A DNA stretch of 64,000 bases from Tranzscheliella williamsii (Eukaryota; Basidiomycota; Ustilaginomycetes; Ustilaginales; Ustilaginaceae). This document shows, one piece after another, positions 51,284 through 60,369 of the stretch (position 1 is the stretch's first letter; the number at the start of each line of letters is the position of its first letter). Made by a program: the position numbers and the translations under genes. A model generated the notes under the pieces. It had not been told where the DNA came from, did no database searches, and saw nothing but the letters and a program-made list of their open reading frames with translations. The stretch is taken from contig JALBYF010000001.1 of the NCBI GenBank assembly GCA_023212725.1, positions 124,001 to 188,000 of the forward strand, in the 5' to 3' direction.

Positions 51284-51647
51284 ACCATTCGGTTTCTACT
51301 CTACTGCTTGTCCCTCGCCTTGTTCGCTCTGTCGATCCGCCTCTACATCCACGCAGTCGTCCTCTTACGACTTTGGCGTTGCGCCCATACACACCTCTTA
51401 CTACCGGTCCATCCACCGCTATGCACTCGCTTCTCTGAAGCTACGGCCGCCCTCACCTATACGCCATTTGTATAACTCTCAAAACACCATCTGTCACACT
51501 CTGTGGCACTTGAACCAAGCAACCTCTTTTTCTCATCCGTGCGCCGTCTGTCGCGTGACGCTATCGAGCTGGCAGCGTAGGAGGGAATGTCGATTTTACT
51601 CGACCGCGTTGGGCCTGGTTGGGCGGCGGAGGTGTGTGTTGGTGGGG
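51284..51647. other. Convergent 3' flank of ubiquitin-L40 and CPD1
   Basis: 364 nt holding the two 3' UTRs. Nothing recognised. Confidence 0.6.
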
Positions 51648-52352
51648 CTAGAGCGGAATGCTGTGGAGTTTCTTCCACTGGTCGGGCGGGCCTGTGCAGT
51701 CGTAGAGGTCGACGGAGGCGAACGTGACTTGGGAGATGCCGGCGAAGGTGATGCCGTGTGGGGTGCGGGCGAAGGTGCCTTTGTGGTGGAGCTGGTTGAT
51801 CTGGGTGGATGCCTGATCTGCGGAGAGGTTTGCGTAGAGGAGGGAGATGTGGGGGAAGTAGGGGGTTTGGTGGTCGAGGGCGAGGAGGGAGCGCATGTGA
51901 TGGTTGAGCTCCAGGAGGGGGTCCGTGGGGGTTAGGGCGAGGAGGATGCACTGTGCGGGTGTGAGAGCAGGGCGGGGCTTGGGCGGGGCGGGGGGGACGT
52001 ACCTGGAAGTAGGAGCCGCGGGTGGTGAGGTCCTGGAGGGGCACGCTGAGGCGGGAGTGTTCGGCGGCGGCCCAGCGGCGGACGCCCGTGGTGGCGGCAG
52101 CGATGGCGGCGCTCACGTCGGCCCCGACATCAGCCACCAGCGTCGCGTGCAGCACAAACGCCCCCGACGCACCCGCATCCGCATTCGCCGCGCGCAGCCC
52201 CGCCGCTTCCCGCTCCATCACCCCCACCTCCTCCCCTCCCTCAGGCACCAACCACAACGCAAGCCCTACCCGCATCAACCCACGTCAGCTAAACGCACCC
52301 AAACCTCGCAGAACATCCGTCTCCCAACCGCACCCGCTGCAGACTCACCCAT
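51648..52352 (-). CDS. CPD1: 2',3'-cyclic-nucleotide 3'-phosphodiesterase (2H family, CPDase)
   Basis: The family opens ADP-ribose 1'',2''-cyclic phosphate, a by-product of tRNA splicing. Three exons on the minus strand: 52352-52349 (only ATGG), 52265-52003 and 51950-51648. Introns are 83 and 52 nt, with GTGAGT and GTACGT donors; the first has a good CTGAC branch site. Phases agree and give 189 residues, opening MGLALWLVPEG as in fungal CPDases. The paired catalytic motifs are HATLVADVG and HISLLYANL. Without the tiny first exon the protein would start MRVGLALW. Convergent with ubiquitin-L40. Confidence 0.92.
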
Positions 52353-52726
52353 CGTAATCGCCGCAAGTCTCGCAGTCTTCGTTCAGCAGACCGTCGTAAA
52401 AGGCCCGCCGTGTGTGGTGGCCAAGAGCATGCTAGCCCCACTCCACCCGCGTCGACATCCGCCATGCGCCCGGACCCACACCGCGGTTGATGGGCCCAAA
52501 TCGGGTGTGTTAGATCCATGCCAATGCTGATTCACCGCTTGTGATCCTCACTGCAGCACCTGAAACAGGCGAACTCGCCCCGATCAGACAGACAAGGGCA
52601 CACGCTGAAGCAGGGTGATAATGCGAGGTGTGCAACAAGAGGTCGGCCAGCTTGGAACAAGTATACAAAGGGTCGACAGGGGCAAAGGCAGGAGGGATGA
52701 GGTAGGGAGACACGCGGCGCGTCCCA
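52353..52726. promoter_or_regulatory. Gap between CPD1 start and eEF1B-gamma 3' end
   Basis: 374 nt between two minus-strand genes, holding the CPD1 promoter and the 3' UTR of the upstream gene. Nothing else recognised. Confidence 0.5.
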
Positions 52727-54525
52727 TTACTTCATGATCTTTCCGTCAGCAAAGGCCTTGCCGTCAATGGTGGCCTCCCAGGCCATCATGTCCTCAAAGA
52801 ACTTCTTGCCCTCGGGCTGGTTGATGTCCAAGGGGGTGATGCTGTACGAGTCGATATCGGGGGCAACCTCGAGGACCGACTTGGGGTCCTTGCCACGGGT
52901 GATCATGACACCCGAGATCAGGTTGTTGTTGTTCTCGCCGAAAACACCAAGGGTGCCCATAACGTACTTGCGCGAGGCCTCCAGTCGGGCAAAAAAGCCG
53001 CCGATGAGGTTGTTCGACTGGAAGACAGCCTGCAGCTCGTCGTTGTACTTGTAGTCCAGTCGGACAACCGAGTAGCCCTCCTGGTCAAAGTGCTCAAAGA
53101 ACCAAGGCAGCGCCTTCTCGCGGGTCTCCTCGTTCGAGTAGGTTCGCTTCCACTCGTCAAGCACAAACGACGACTTGGGCAGGTCGTCCAAGGGGTTCCT
53201 GGGCTTGGGAGCCTCCTTGGGCTCGTCGTCCTCGTCGTCGTCCTTCTTGGGCGCAGCCTTGGGCTTCTCGGCCTTGGGGGCAGGCGCGGCCTTGGGCTTC
53301 TCCTCCTTCTTGGGCGCAACGTACTTGACGTTCTCCTCAGCAAACGTAATGTCCTTGTACAGGTCGAGGATCTGCGGCTGGTGGGAAACAGTGTTGAAGT
53401 ATCGAACAGCGTTGGGGTACTTGCTTCGGAAGTTGACACCGGCGACAGAACGGAAGACCTGGGCGAGGGTCGAGACGAGGGTCAGGTCGGCGAGGGTGAC
53501 TCGGTGGCCAACGAGGAAGGTCTTCTTCTTGAGTTCGGCTTCAAGGAAGGTAAAGGCACGGTCAAGGTTCTCCCAGTTCTTCTGCTCCGTAACCTTGTTG
53601 TAAGGAGTCAGGTGGAGGGTGGGAAGCAAAATGCCGTAAGCCTTCGACAAGATCTCATCATCCGTAAACGAGACCCACTGGTCGACCAAGGCAGCGGACT
53701 TGGCATCGGAACCAAGAAGCTTGGAGTTGTCCGAGAGACCGGCAACTGGTGAGCGTTTGTAAGCCCGAGTCAATACAATGAGAAGCGGAAATGGTCAGTG
53801 TCAGATCGGTGGTAAACACAGCAACATCTGCTTCTCTCATCTCTCCTCCGTCATCCTGTCGCGCTGCAAGCGGACGAGACCAATACTCCTTGGGCCGCGT
53901 TTCGGTATCAGTAGCGTTTGCTTGAAATATCCTCGACATGGGTAATTTAGACAGGGATAAACTGTAAAAAGTAGCATCATATGAACGGGCCCAGGTTGAA
54001 GCTACACTATCTCCGCCTGCAGCTGCAATGCAAAGCAATGCAGACGCAGGTGGCAAGTGCCGCGAGGGCAGCAGGTCTGGCTCGTCGCTTCCATCCATAG
54101 GCTTGCGCCGTTCGGCAAGGAGAGAGAACGGAGAAGAAGCAGATGTTCTTCGAGCAACTTACTGTAACGGGCAATGGCCTTGGTCTCAATGAGGGTGAAG
54201 CCGTCAGCACCCTTGAAGGCGGGAACCTTGCCGTAAGGGAAGAGAGCGGCGAACTCAGCCTTCTGCGTGGGATCACTGCCAGTAGTCGCAACATGCTCGA
54301 GCTCGAGGCCATTGTACTTGGCGACACCGAGGATCTACAGCGCGATAAAGAGGCGCACGATCAGGCGGAAAACTGAATTAGCACACATCTTCGAACAAGT
54401 GCGCACCAAGAGCTAGCCGTTGGTGCTGCGCCACCCTGGTCGGCTGCGGAAAGCGGGGAAGGCATACTCACTCGGTTGGTCCTGGCGCTGCCAGCGTAGC
54501 CGTGAAGCTGTCCGATAGGAGCCAT
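52727..54525 (-). CDS. TEF4: Translation elongation factor eEF1B gamma
   Basis: Structural subunit of the eEF1A guanine-exchange complex. Exons on the minus strand: 54525-54472 (MAPIGQLHGYAGSARTNR), 54334-54163 and 53745-52727, together 414 residues, the usual size. The phase-1 junction restores RYIAGLSDNSKLLG. A GST-like N-terminal fold covers about residues 1-215 (TKAIARYIAG, HRVTLADLTLVSTL), then a Lys/Ala/Pro linker (KPKAAPAPKAEKPKAAPKK), then the EF1G domain from about 255 (RNPLDDLPKSSFVLDEWKR, DEGYSVV-like FDQEGYSVVRLDYKYN). Introns are 137 and 417 nt; the second hosts an snR38-type snoRNA. Divergent from CCP1. Confidence 0.97.
53898..53987 (-). ncRNA. snR38: C/D-box snoRNA snR38 in eEF1B-gamma intron 2
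   Basis: On the minus strand: stem CGTT, box C ATGATGC (53980-53974), guide TTATCCCTGT (53960-53951), D'-like CTAA (53950-53947), box D CTGA (53911-53908), stem AACG. The guide is exactly complementary to ACAGGGATAA of the peptidyl-transferase region of 25S rRNA. Counting five bases from D' lands on the middle G of GGG, which corresponds to yeast G2815, the site methylated by snR38. Yeast snR38 lies in the intron of TEF4, the same host gene. The terminal stem is only 4 bp, so the ends are approximate. Confidence 0.87.
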
Positions 54526-55325
54526 TGTGGTATATGTTTATCTTAACGGAGTCAGGGAGGCTAAGGGGATGAAGGAGACCTGATGGGAAAGAAGAGGACG
54601 AGGGGCAAACGCGGATCCAAACGCACGGCCACCGCGCTGGCAGACAAAGTGCGAGACTCGTTCGAGCGGCAAATTTTTCTGAAGTTAAGATCCTTTCTTC
54701 TCTCCCATTCGATTCGACAAGGAGTCAACTACAATCCGCACGGATACCCAAACCCATCCAACACGTCTGGTGCAGATAGTAAAAGTGAAAGCTCTAACAA
54801 CCTTGCATGTGACTTTTCCATCCAAGCTCCACTACGCGCCAGCACGGATCAGCCGTCCATATCCCAGGTCAACAGAGGATCTGATTGGTCACGGAAAGCG
54901 CAATTGGCAGATCTTACATGTCGACTTGGAGCGGTGTTTAGGCCTGCAGATCTTACATGTGATCCTCCTTTTTCTTCCGGCTTGGCTTGGGCAGAGAACT
55001 AGGCTCTGATTGGCTCATGCGCTCTTCGGCGACCGGAGTGCAGCATTGGCCGTGAAAAGGCTTCAGCGCTGCTTAGAAATCCAGTGGCCTGCTAGTACCT
55101 CGTCAGGCTGGCGGTGGGGAACTGAGCTTGGTGGAATCTGAATGATTCTGTCGTTGCGACTTGTACCGTCCAAGCTAGCCATACGGACGCTCGGTTCTTT
55201 CTAGGAACTTCCTCGCCTAGTCACGTTGGCACCTTATCTTTGCTTGCTCCTGTCTTTCCTTCCTTTACTCAGCACCTCTCCATCGCCTCTTGTCATATCG
55301 CGTTCTTCCGACTTTTGACGACACC
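54526..55325. promoter_or_regulatory. Divergent promoter of eEF1B-gamma and CCP1
   Basis: 800 nt. It holds a 15-nt direct repeat GCAGATCTTACATGT (54907-54921 and 54946-54960) and CTTGCATGTGAC at 54802, so three E-box-like CATGTs lie within 160 nt. The 80 nt before the CCP1 start are pyrimidine-rich. Confidence 0.5.
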
Positions 55326-56636
55326 ATGGCAGCTCTCCGATCTGGCCTGCGGGTCGCCCAGCCCTTCCGCGCACCAGCCGCGCGCGGCCTCAACACCTTT
55401 GCTCGACCTGCTCCGGTGCGATCGGCTGTCCGCCACTACAGCAGCCCCGCCCCTGGCTCGCCTCCTCCTCCTCAGCCCTCGGGTAGCAATTCTACCAGCA
55501 AGGTGCTCATCGCCTCGGTGGCTATTGCCGCTGCCGCCGGTGGTGCTTTCCTCCTCTTTGGCCAGGAGGAGAAGAAGGACCTCCTCGGCGTAGGCGCTAA
55601 CGCCGCCAACAAGCTCTCCGGCTCCAAGGATGCGCGTGGAGGTCAGGGTGTGCCGGCGGTTTCCCACTCCAAGCAGGACTACCAGGCAGTCTACAACGCG
55701 ATCGCCGAGGATCTGGAGTCCAACCCGGATTACGACGACGGCTCCTACGCTCCGGTCCTCGTTCGACTCGCATGGCACGCCTCGGGCACGTACGACAAGC
55801 ATTCCAACACCGGCGGCTCCAACGGAGCGACTATGCGATTCGCGCCCGAATCGGAGCACGGTGCCAACGCGGGTCTGCATGTGGCACGAGAGTACATGGA
55901 GAAGATCCACAAGAAGTTCCCCTGGATCACTTACTCTGACCTTTGGACTCTGGGAGGTGTCACCGCCGTTCAGGAGCTCGGAGGGCCCAAGGTCCCCTGG
56001 AGGCCCGGACGCAAGGACGCTACCTCGGACAAGTGCACTCCTGACGGCCGATTGCCCGACGGTGACAAGGGCCCTGACCACATTCGCCACATCTTCTACA
56101 AGATGGGCTTCAACGACCAGGAGATTGTCGCTCTCTCGGGTGCGCATGCGCTCGGACGATGCCACTCGGACCGATCCGGCTTCGAGGGCCCGTGGACTTT
56201 CGCGCCCACCTCGTTCACCAACGAATACTTTAACCTGCTGATGAACGAGAAGTGGAGCATGAAGAAGTGGAACGGACCTCCTCAGTTTGAGGACAAGTCG
56301 ACCAAGAGTCTTATGATGCTGATGACCGACATGGCTCTGGTTCAGGACCCGTCGTTCAAAAAGCACGTCCAGCGATACGCCAAGAGCGAAGAGGAGTTCT
56401 TCAAGGACTTTAGCAGCGCCTATGCCAAGCTTCTGGAGCTCGGTGTTCCCCAGGAGAACTTCAAGGCTTTCGAGACCAAGCTCGACGGAGGCAAGCCTGT
56501 AAGTGATGGCGCTCATTTGCTGCCAGGCCTGACTACAAAACTGACTCGAGAGCTCTTTTCTCTTTCCTTTTTCTCCGCTTCTGCCAACGTACAGTTCGAG
56601 TTCGCCACCACCGCCGAACAAGACAATGCCCAGTAA
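55326..56636 (+). CDS. CCP1: Mitochondrial cytochrome c peroxidase
   Basis: Intermembrane-space haem enzyme that reduces H2O2 with electrons from cytochrome c. Exon 1 is 55326-56498 and exon 2 is 56595-56636 ([13 protein letters not shown]); the 96-nt intron has GTAAGT and TACAG borders. 404 residues. The presequence is bipartite: Arg/Ala-rich ([13 protein letters not shown]), then a hydrophobic sorting helix ([18 protein letters not shown]). Active site: Arg147, Trp150 and distal His151 (RLAWHASG), proximal His274 ([10 protein letters not shown]), and Trp290 (GPWTFAPT), which marks CCP rather than ascorbate peroxidase; spacing 16 as in yeast 175/191. Confidence 0.97.
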   Translation: MAALRSGLRVAQPFRAPAARGLNTFARPAPVRSAVRHYSSPAPGSPPPPQPSGSNSTSKVLIASVAIAAAAGGAFLLFGQEEKKDLLGVGANAANKLSGSKDARGGQGVPAVSHSKQDYQAVYNAIAEDLESNPDYDDGSYAPVLVRLAWHASGTYDKHSNTGGSNGATMRFAPESEHGANAGLHVAREYMEKIHKKFPWITYSDLWTLGGVTAVQELGGPKVPWRPGRKDATSDKCTPDGRLPDGDKGPDHIRHIFYKMGFNDQEIVALSGAHALGRCHSDRSGFEGPWTFAPTSFTNEYFNLLMNEKWSMKKWNGPPQFEDKSTKSLMMLMTDMALVQDPSFKKHVQRYAKSEEEFFKDFSSAYAKLLELGVPQENFKAFETKLDGGKPVSDGAHLLPGLTTKLTRELFSLSFFSASANVQFEFATTAEQDNAQ

Positions 56637-57368
56637 TGGGATCAGACTCGGCGCTCCCCTAGACACGGCCACAATGTCAACTTTGTGCTCAAACCCTATA
56701 TTGCAGATTCCGATGGACGTGCCTGCGAGGCTGAGTTTTGTACTGGGATGTAGTGTAGTGTCTTGTGTGCGGCTGTGCTGTTATTGTAGCTGCGCGCATC
56801 TCATTCGAAGCGGCGGCCAAAGGGAGACTAGAACTGTCGGCGTTGCGCCGGCTCTGCTGAGTCTCGAGCGGAATGAAGGTGGGTCAAGCATAAGCACGCC
56901 ATCACAATCACAACCTGCAATACCGTAATGCAAAGGTGAATGGCGGGTTGACCGATGAGCGGTGGCTAACTTGCATGTGACGCTGGGAAATTGTGCTTTC
57001 AAGGCCGATGCCGATACATGGTGGCAATTTCTGGTCAGTGTAAGTCTTGGTATTTCGACTTGCGAGTCAGAGTCACCGGAACTCATTATTGATTCAAGAG
57101 TCACGATTCAAATTATGGTTGTGATGTGGGAGACACTTCTTCTCCAAAGATTACGCTCTTCCGCACCTCAGCAGCACAGATCGGATCAGCTTCTGACACC
57201 CCACAACCACCTAATCCGCTCCCGTACCCACGCCTTCTGCAGCTCTCATCGCCTCTTTCGCGGCCTGACGCAAAGGCTTAAAGGGTCTCGGCTTGCCCAA
57301 CCCTGCTTCTCCCCCCTTCCCTTCCTTCACACCTTCGCGTCCCGTCGCTTCTGGCATTGTGATCTACC
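56637..57368. promoter_or_regulatory. CCP1 3' flank and TRP1 promoter
   Basis: 732 nt. It contains CTTGCATGTGAC at 56970-56981, identical to a 12-mer in the CCP1 promoter, and a pyrimidine-rich leader before 57369. No gene seen. Confidence 0.5.
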
Positions 57369-59849
57369 ATGTCGACCCCTTCCGAAGGCCTCGTCTCTGT
57401 CGCCTCGAATGTTGAGCCCCAGTCCATCAAGGCGGCCAACAGCACCGCCAAGGGCAAGACGGTTCTGATCGACAACTACGACAGCTTCACCTACAATGTC
57501 GTCCAGTTCCTGTCCGAGGCCGGTGCTGATCTGGTCGTCTACCGAAACGACAAGGTGACCGTCGAAGAGATTGAAGCTCTTAACCCCTCCCACATCGTCA
57601 TCAGCCCTGGGCCCGGCCATCCTCTCCACGACTCGGGCATCTCGATCCCCTGCATCAAGCACTTTGCCGGCAAGGTTCCCATCCTTGGCGTGTGCATGGG
57701 CCTGCAGTCCATCTACTCTGCCTATACCGGCATTGTAGAATTCGCCGGAGAGATTGTCCATGGAAAGACGTCCGAGATCGCTCACGACGGAAAGGGCCTC
57801 TATGCCGGTCTACCCGCTCACGGTGTCATTGGCACCCGGTATCACAGCCTTGCAGCCCAACTTCCCAGCCTGCCCAAGGAGCTGGTCGTCACTTCCAAAA
57901 CCGCCAGTGGTGTGGTGATGGGCATCCGCCACACTCGCTACACCGTCGAGGCCGTCCAATACCATCCCGAGAGCATCCTCAGCGTCGGCGGCAAGGAGAT
58001 GATGGTCAACTTCCTCAGCTGGACCGGCGGCACCTGGGAGGCCAACCCGCAGTCCAAGGTCGATGCCGAGGCGGTCAAGCGTGCAGAGAGCACCACCGAG
58101 CCTGTGCTCGCTATGACCGACGGAGCCGACCCTAGCGCATCTGGCGCAGCTACCAGCGGTGCCTCGGCGCCCGCTGCACCCAACGGCCAGTCCACAGCCG
58201 CGACAGGAAGCGTCGGCACGATTCTTGAACGGATCCACGTTCAGCGGCTCAAGGACATTGCCGAGACAAAGGCGCTTCCCGGCTTCTCACAGAGGGATCT
58301 TGACATTTCGCTGGCACTCCATCTCGCGCCGCCTCAGATTTCGTTCCCCGAGCGGCTTCAGCGGGACGCGGCTCGTGGGCTGCCGGGTGTCATGGCCGAG
58401 ATGAAGCGCGCCAGTCCCAGCAAGGGCGATATTGACCCGACAGCGCACGCCGGTGCGCAGGCGCTGGCGTATGCGCGGGGCGGTGCCAGCGTGATCAGTG
58501 TGCTGACCGAGCCCAAGTGGTTCAAGGGCTCGCTGCACGACCTCTCGCTTGCGCGCAAGGCGGTCGACAACCTGCCAGACCGTCCTGCGCTGCTGCGCAA
58601 GGACTTTATCGTCGACACGTACCAGATTGCCGAGGCGCGGCTCGCGGGCGCCGACACGGTGCTGCTCATCGTCGCCATGCTCACCGACGCGCACCTCAAG
58701 GAGCTCTACGACTACAGCCTCAGCCTCGGCATGGAGCCGCTGGTCGAGGTGAACAATACCGAGGAAATGGCGCGCGCCATCAAGCTCGGCGCCAGGGTGG
58801 TCGGCGTCAACAACCGCAATCTGCACGACTTCAGGGTGGATATGGAGACGACGTCGCGGCTGGCTGCCGCTGCCAGCGAGGGCGGCGTGATCCTCTGCGC
58901 GCTGAGCGGTATCAGCGGCCGGAGCGATGTGGACAAGTATCTGCAGGAGGGTGTCGGGGGCGTGCTGGTCGGCGAGGCGCTGATGCGGGCGGCGGACAAG
59001 CGTGCCTTTATCCACGAGCTCCTCGGCCTCGACTCGTCCGGCGCCGCGGCGGGGGCGGGCAAGGCCGAGGAGACGCTGGTGAAGATCTGCGGGCTGACGA
59101 CGGTAGAGGCGGCGGTGACGGCGGCCGAGGCGGGGGCGGACATGGTGGGGATGATCCTGGCGCCGGGGACCAAGCGCACCGTGGGGCTGGCGGAGGCGGG
59201 TGCGATTGTGCGCGCCGTGCGTGCGGTGGGCAGGGGCGGTGGGGATGCGGTGCGGGCCGAGGACGTGGATGTGGGGGGGGACTACTTTTCGGCGGCGGTG
59301 CGGGCGGTGCGGGCGCGGGCAGGGCGTGGGCCGCTGGTGGTGGGTGTCTTTCGCGATCAGCCGCTGGCCGAGGTGTCGCGCGTCGCGGACGAGCTGGACC
59401 TGGATGCAGTGCAGCTGCACGGCCGGCACGAGGGGGTCGAGTGGGCCAAGTTCCTGCCCGGCCGGCTGGTCATCCGTGTCTTCCACGTCGCGCCGGGTGC
59501 CCGCCCCACCGACCCCGCCCTCCGCGACCTCACCCGCCCCGGCTACCACCACATCGCCGCCCTCGACTCCGCTCCCGCCCACACCGCAGCGGGCGGCACA
59601 GGCATTTCGTTCGACTGGTCCCTCCCCCCGTCCCTCACCACCGACCCCCTCCCCGCCATCATCCCGGGCTCCCTCCCCCGCTCCACCCCCTTCCTCCTCG
59701 CCGGCGGCCTCACCCCCGACAACGTCGCCAACGCCATCGCCCACGCTCGCCCCTTCGCCGTAGACACCAGCTCCGGCGTAGAGTCCGCGGGCACAAAGGA
59801 CCCCGCCAAGATCCGCGCCTTCATCGCCGCCGCCAAGGCCGCCCGCTAA
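57369..59849 (+). CDS. TRP1: Trifunctional tryptophan biosynthesis enzyme (glutaminase-IGPS-PRAI)
   Basis: Single exon, 826 residues, the filamentous-fungal three-domain fusion. The glutamine amidotransferase for anthranilate synthase covers about 30-225, with Cys109 (ILGVCMGLQS) and His199-Pro-Glu201 (VQYHPES). Indole-3-glycerol-phosphate synthase covers about 280-560 (AEMKRASPSKGDI, RKDFIVD, GVNNRNLHDF). Phosphoribosylanthranilate isomerase covers about 575-826 (VKICGLTTVE, DAVQLHG, LAGGLTPDNV, DTSSGVES). In budding yeast PRAI is separate. The last 350 nt use almost only C-ending codons after a G-ending stretch. Convergent with KAP95. Confidence 0.97.
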   Translation: MSTPSEGLVSVASNVEPQSIKAANSTAKGKTVLIDNYDSFTYNVVQFLSEAGADLVVYRNDKVTVEEIEALNPSHIVISPGPGHPLHDSGISIPCIKHFAGKVPILGVCMGLQSIYSAYTGIVEFAGEIVHGKTSEIAHDGKGLYAGLPAHGVIGTRYHSLAAQLPSLPKELVVTSKTASGVVMGIRHTRYTVEAVQYHPESILSVGGKEMMVNFLSWTGGTWEANPQSKVDAEAVKRAESTTEPVLAMTDGADPSASGAATSGASAPAAPNGQSTAATGSVGTILERIHVQRLKDIAETKALPGFSQRDLDISLALHLAPPQISFPERLQRDAARGLPGVMAEMKRASPSKGDIDPTAHAGAQALAYARGGASVISVLTEPKWFKGSLHDLSLARKAVDNLPDRPALLRKDFIVDTYQIAEARLAGADTVLLIVAMLTDAHLKELYDYSLSLGMEPLVEVNNTEEMARAIKLGARVVGVNNRNLHDFRVDMETTSRLAAAASEGGVILCALSGISGRSDVDKYLQEGVGGVLVGEALMRAADKRAFIHELLGLDSSGAAAGAGKAEETLVKICGLTTVEAAVTAAEAGADMVGMILAPGTKRTVGLAEAGAIVRAVRAVGRGGGDAVRAEDVDVGGDYFSAAVRAVRARAGRGPLVVGVFRDQPLAEVSRVADELDLDAVQLHGRHEGVEWAKFLPGRLVIRVFHVAPGARPTDPALRDLTRPGYHHIAALDSAPAHTAAGGTGISFDWSLPPSLTTDPLPAIIPGSLPRSTPFLLAGGLTPDNVANAIAHARPFAVDTSSGVESAGTKDPAKIRAFIAAAKAAR

Positions 59850-60369
59850 CTGTCCACTCCGCTGAATAGAATAAACCGTCCACAATTCACAGTTCACAAT
59901 TCACAGGTGACAGCGTGCCGGTGGGGCGGGAGAGGATGCAAGCCAGTTGATTCGGTCGCAGGGCGGGCGGGGAGCGTGGGCGGTGGGCGAGCGCCTGGCC
60001 GCCTCAACTTACCTTTTGCGGTGGCGGAGCCGGGCATCAGAAAAGAGCCAGATACAGTAGGTGGGAAGGAGGCGCGCCGCGGCGCGGGGAGGTACATGCA
60101 TGGAGGGAGGCCGTCTGGCCGGGTTGGGCTGGGGGTTGTGACAGAATGCAAGGGCGGCAGGGGAGCTTGAGCATCAGGTCAAGGACGCGGGGGCGGACTA
60201 TGGTAAGGGACGGGTATTACATGAATGAACGACAGCACAAGATAACAATGTCAGATGGGACTAGTTTTGGGACGGACGTCTAGGGATCACGCGGCTGCGG
60301 CCGCCGCGAAGGCGACGCGCTCCGCTGGGGGAAACTGGCTGTTGGAGCCGAGTCGGGCATGCGGCGGCA
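59850..60369. other. Convergent 3' flank of TRP1 and KAP95
   Basis: 520 nt, G-rich on the plus strand, with ATTCACAGTTCACAATTCAC (about 59885) as a short near-repeat. No gene seen. Confidence 0.55.
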
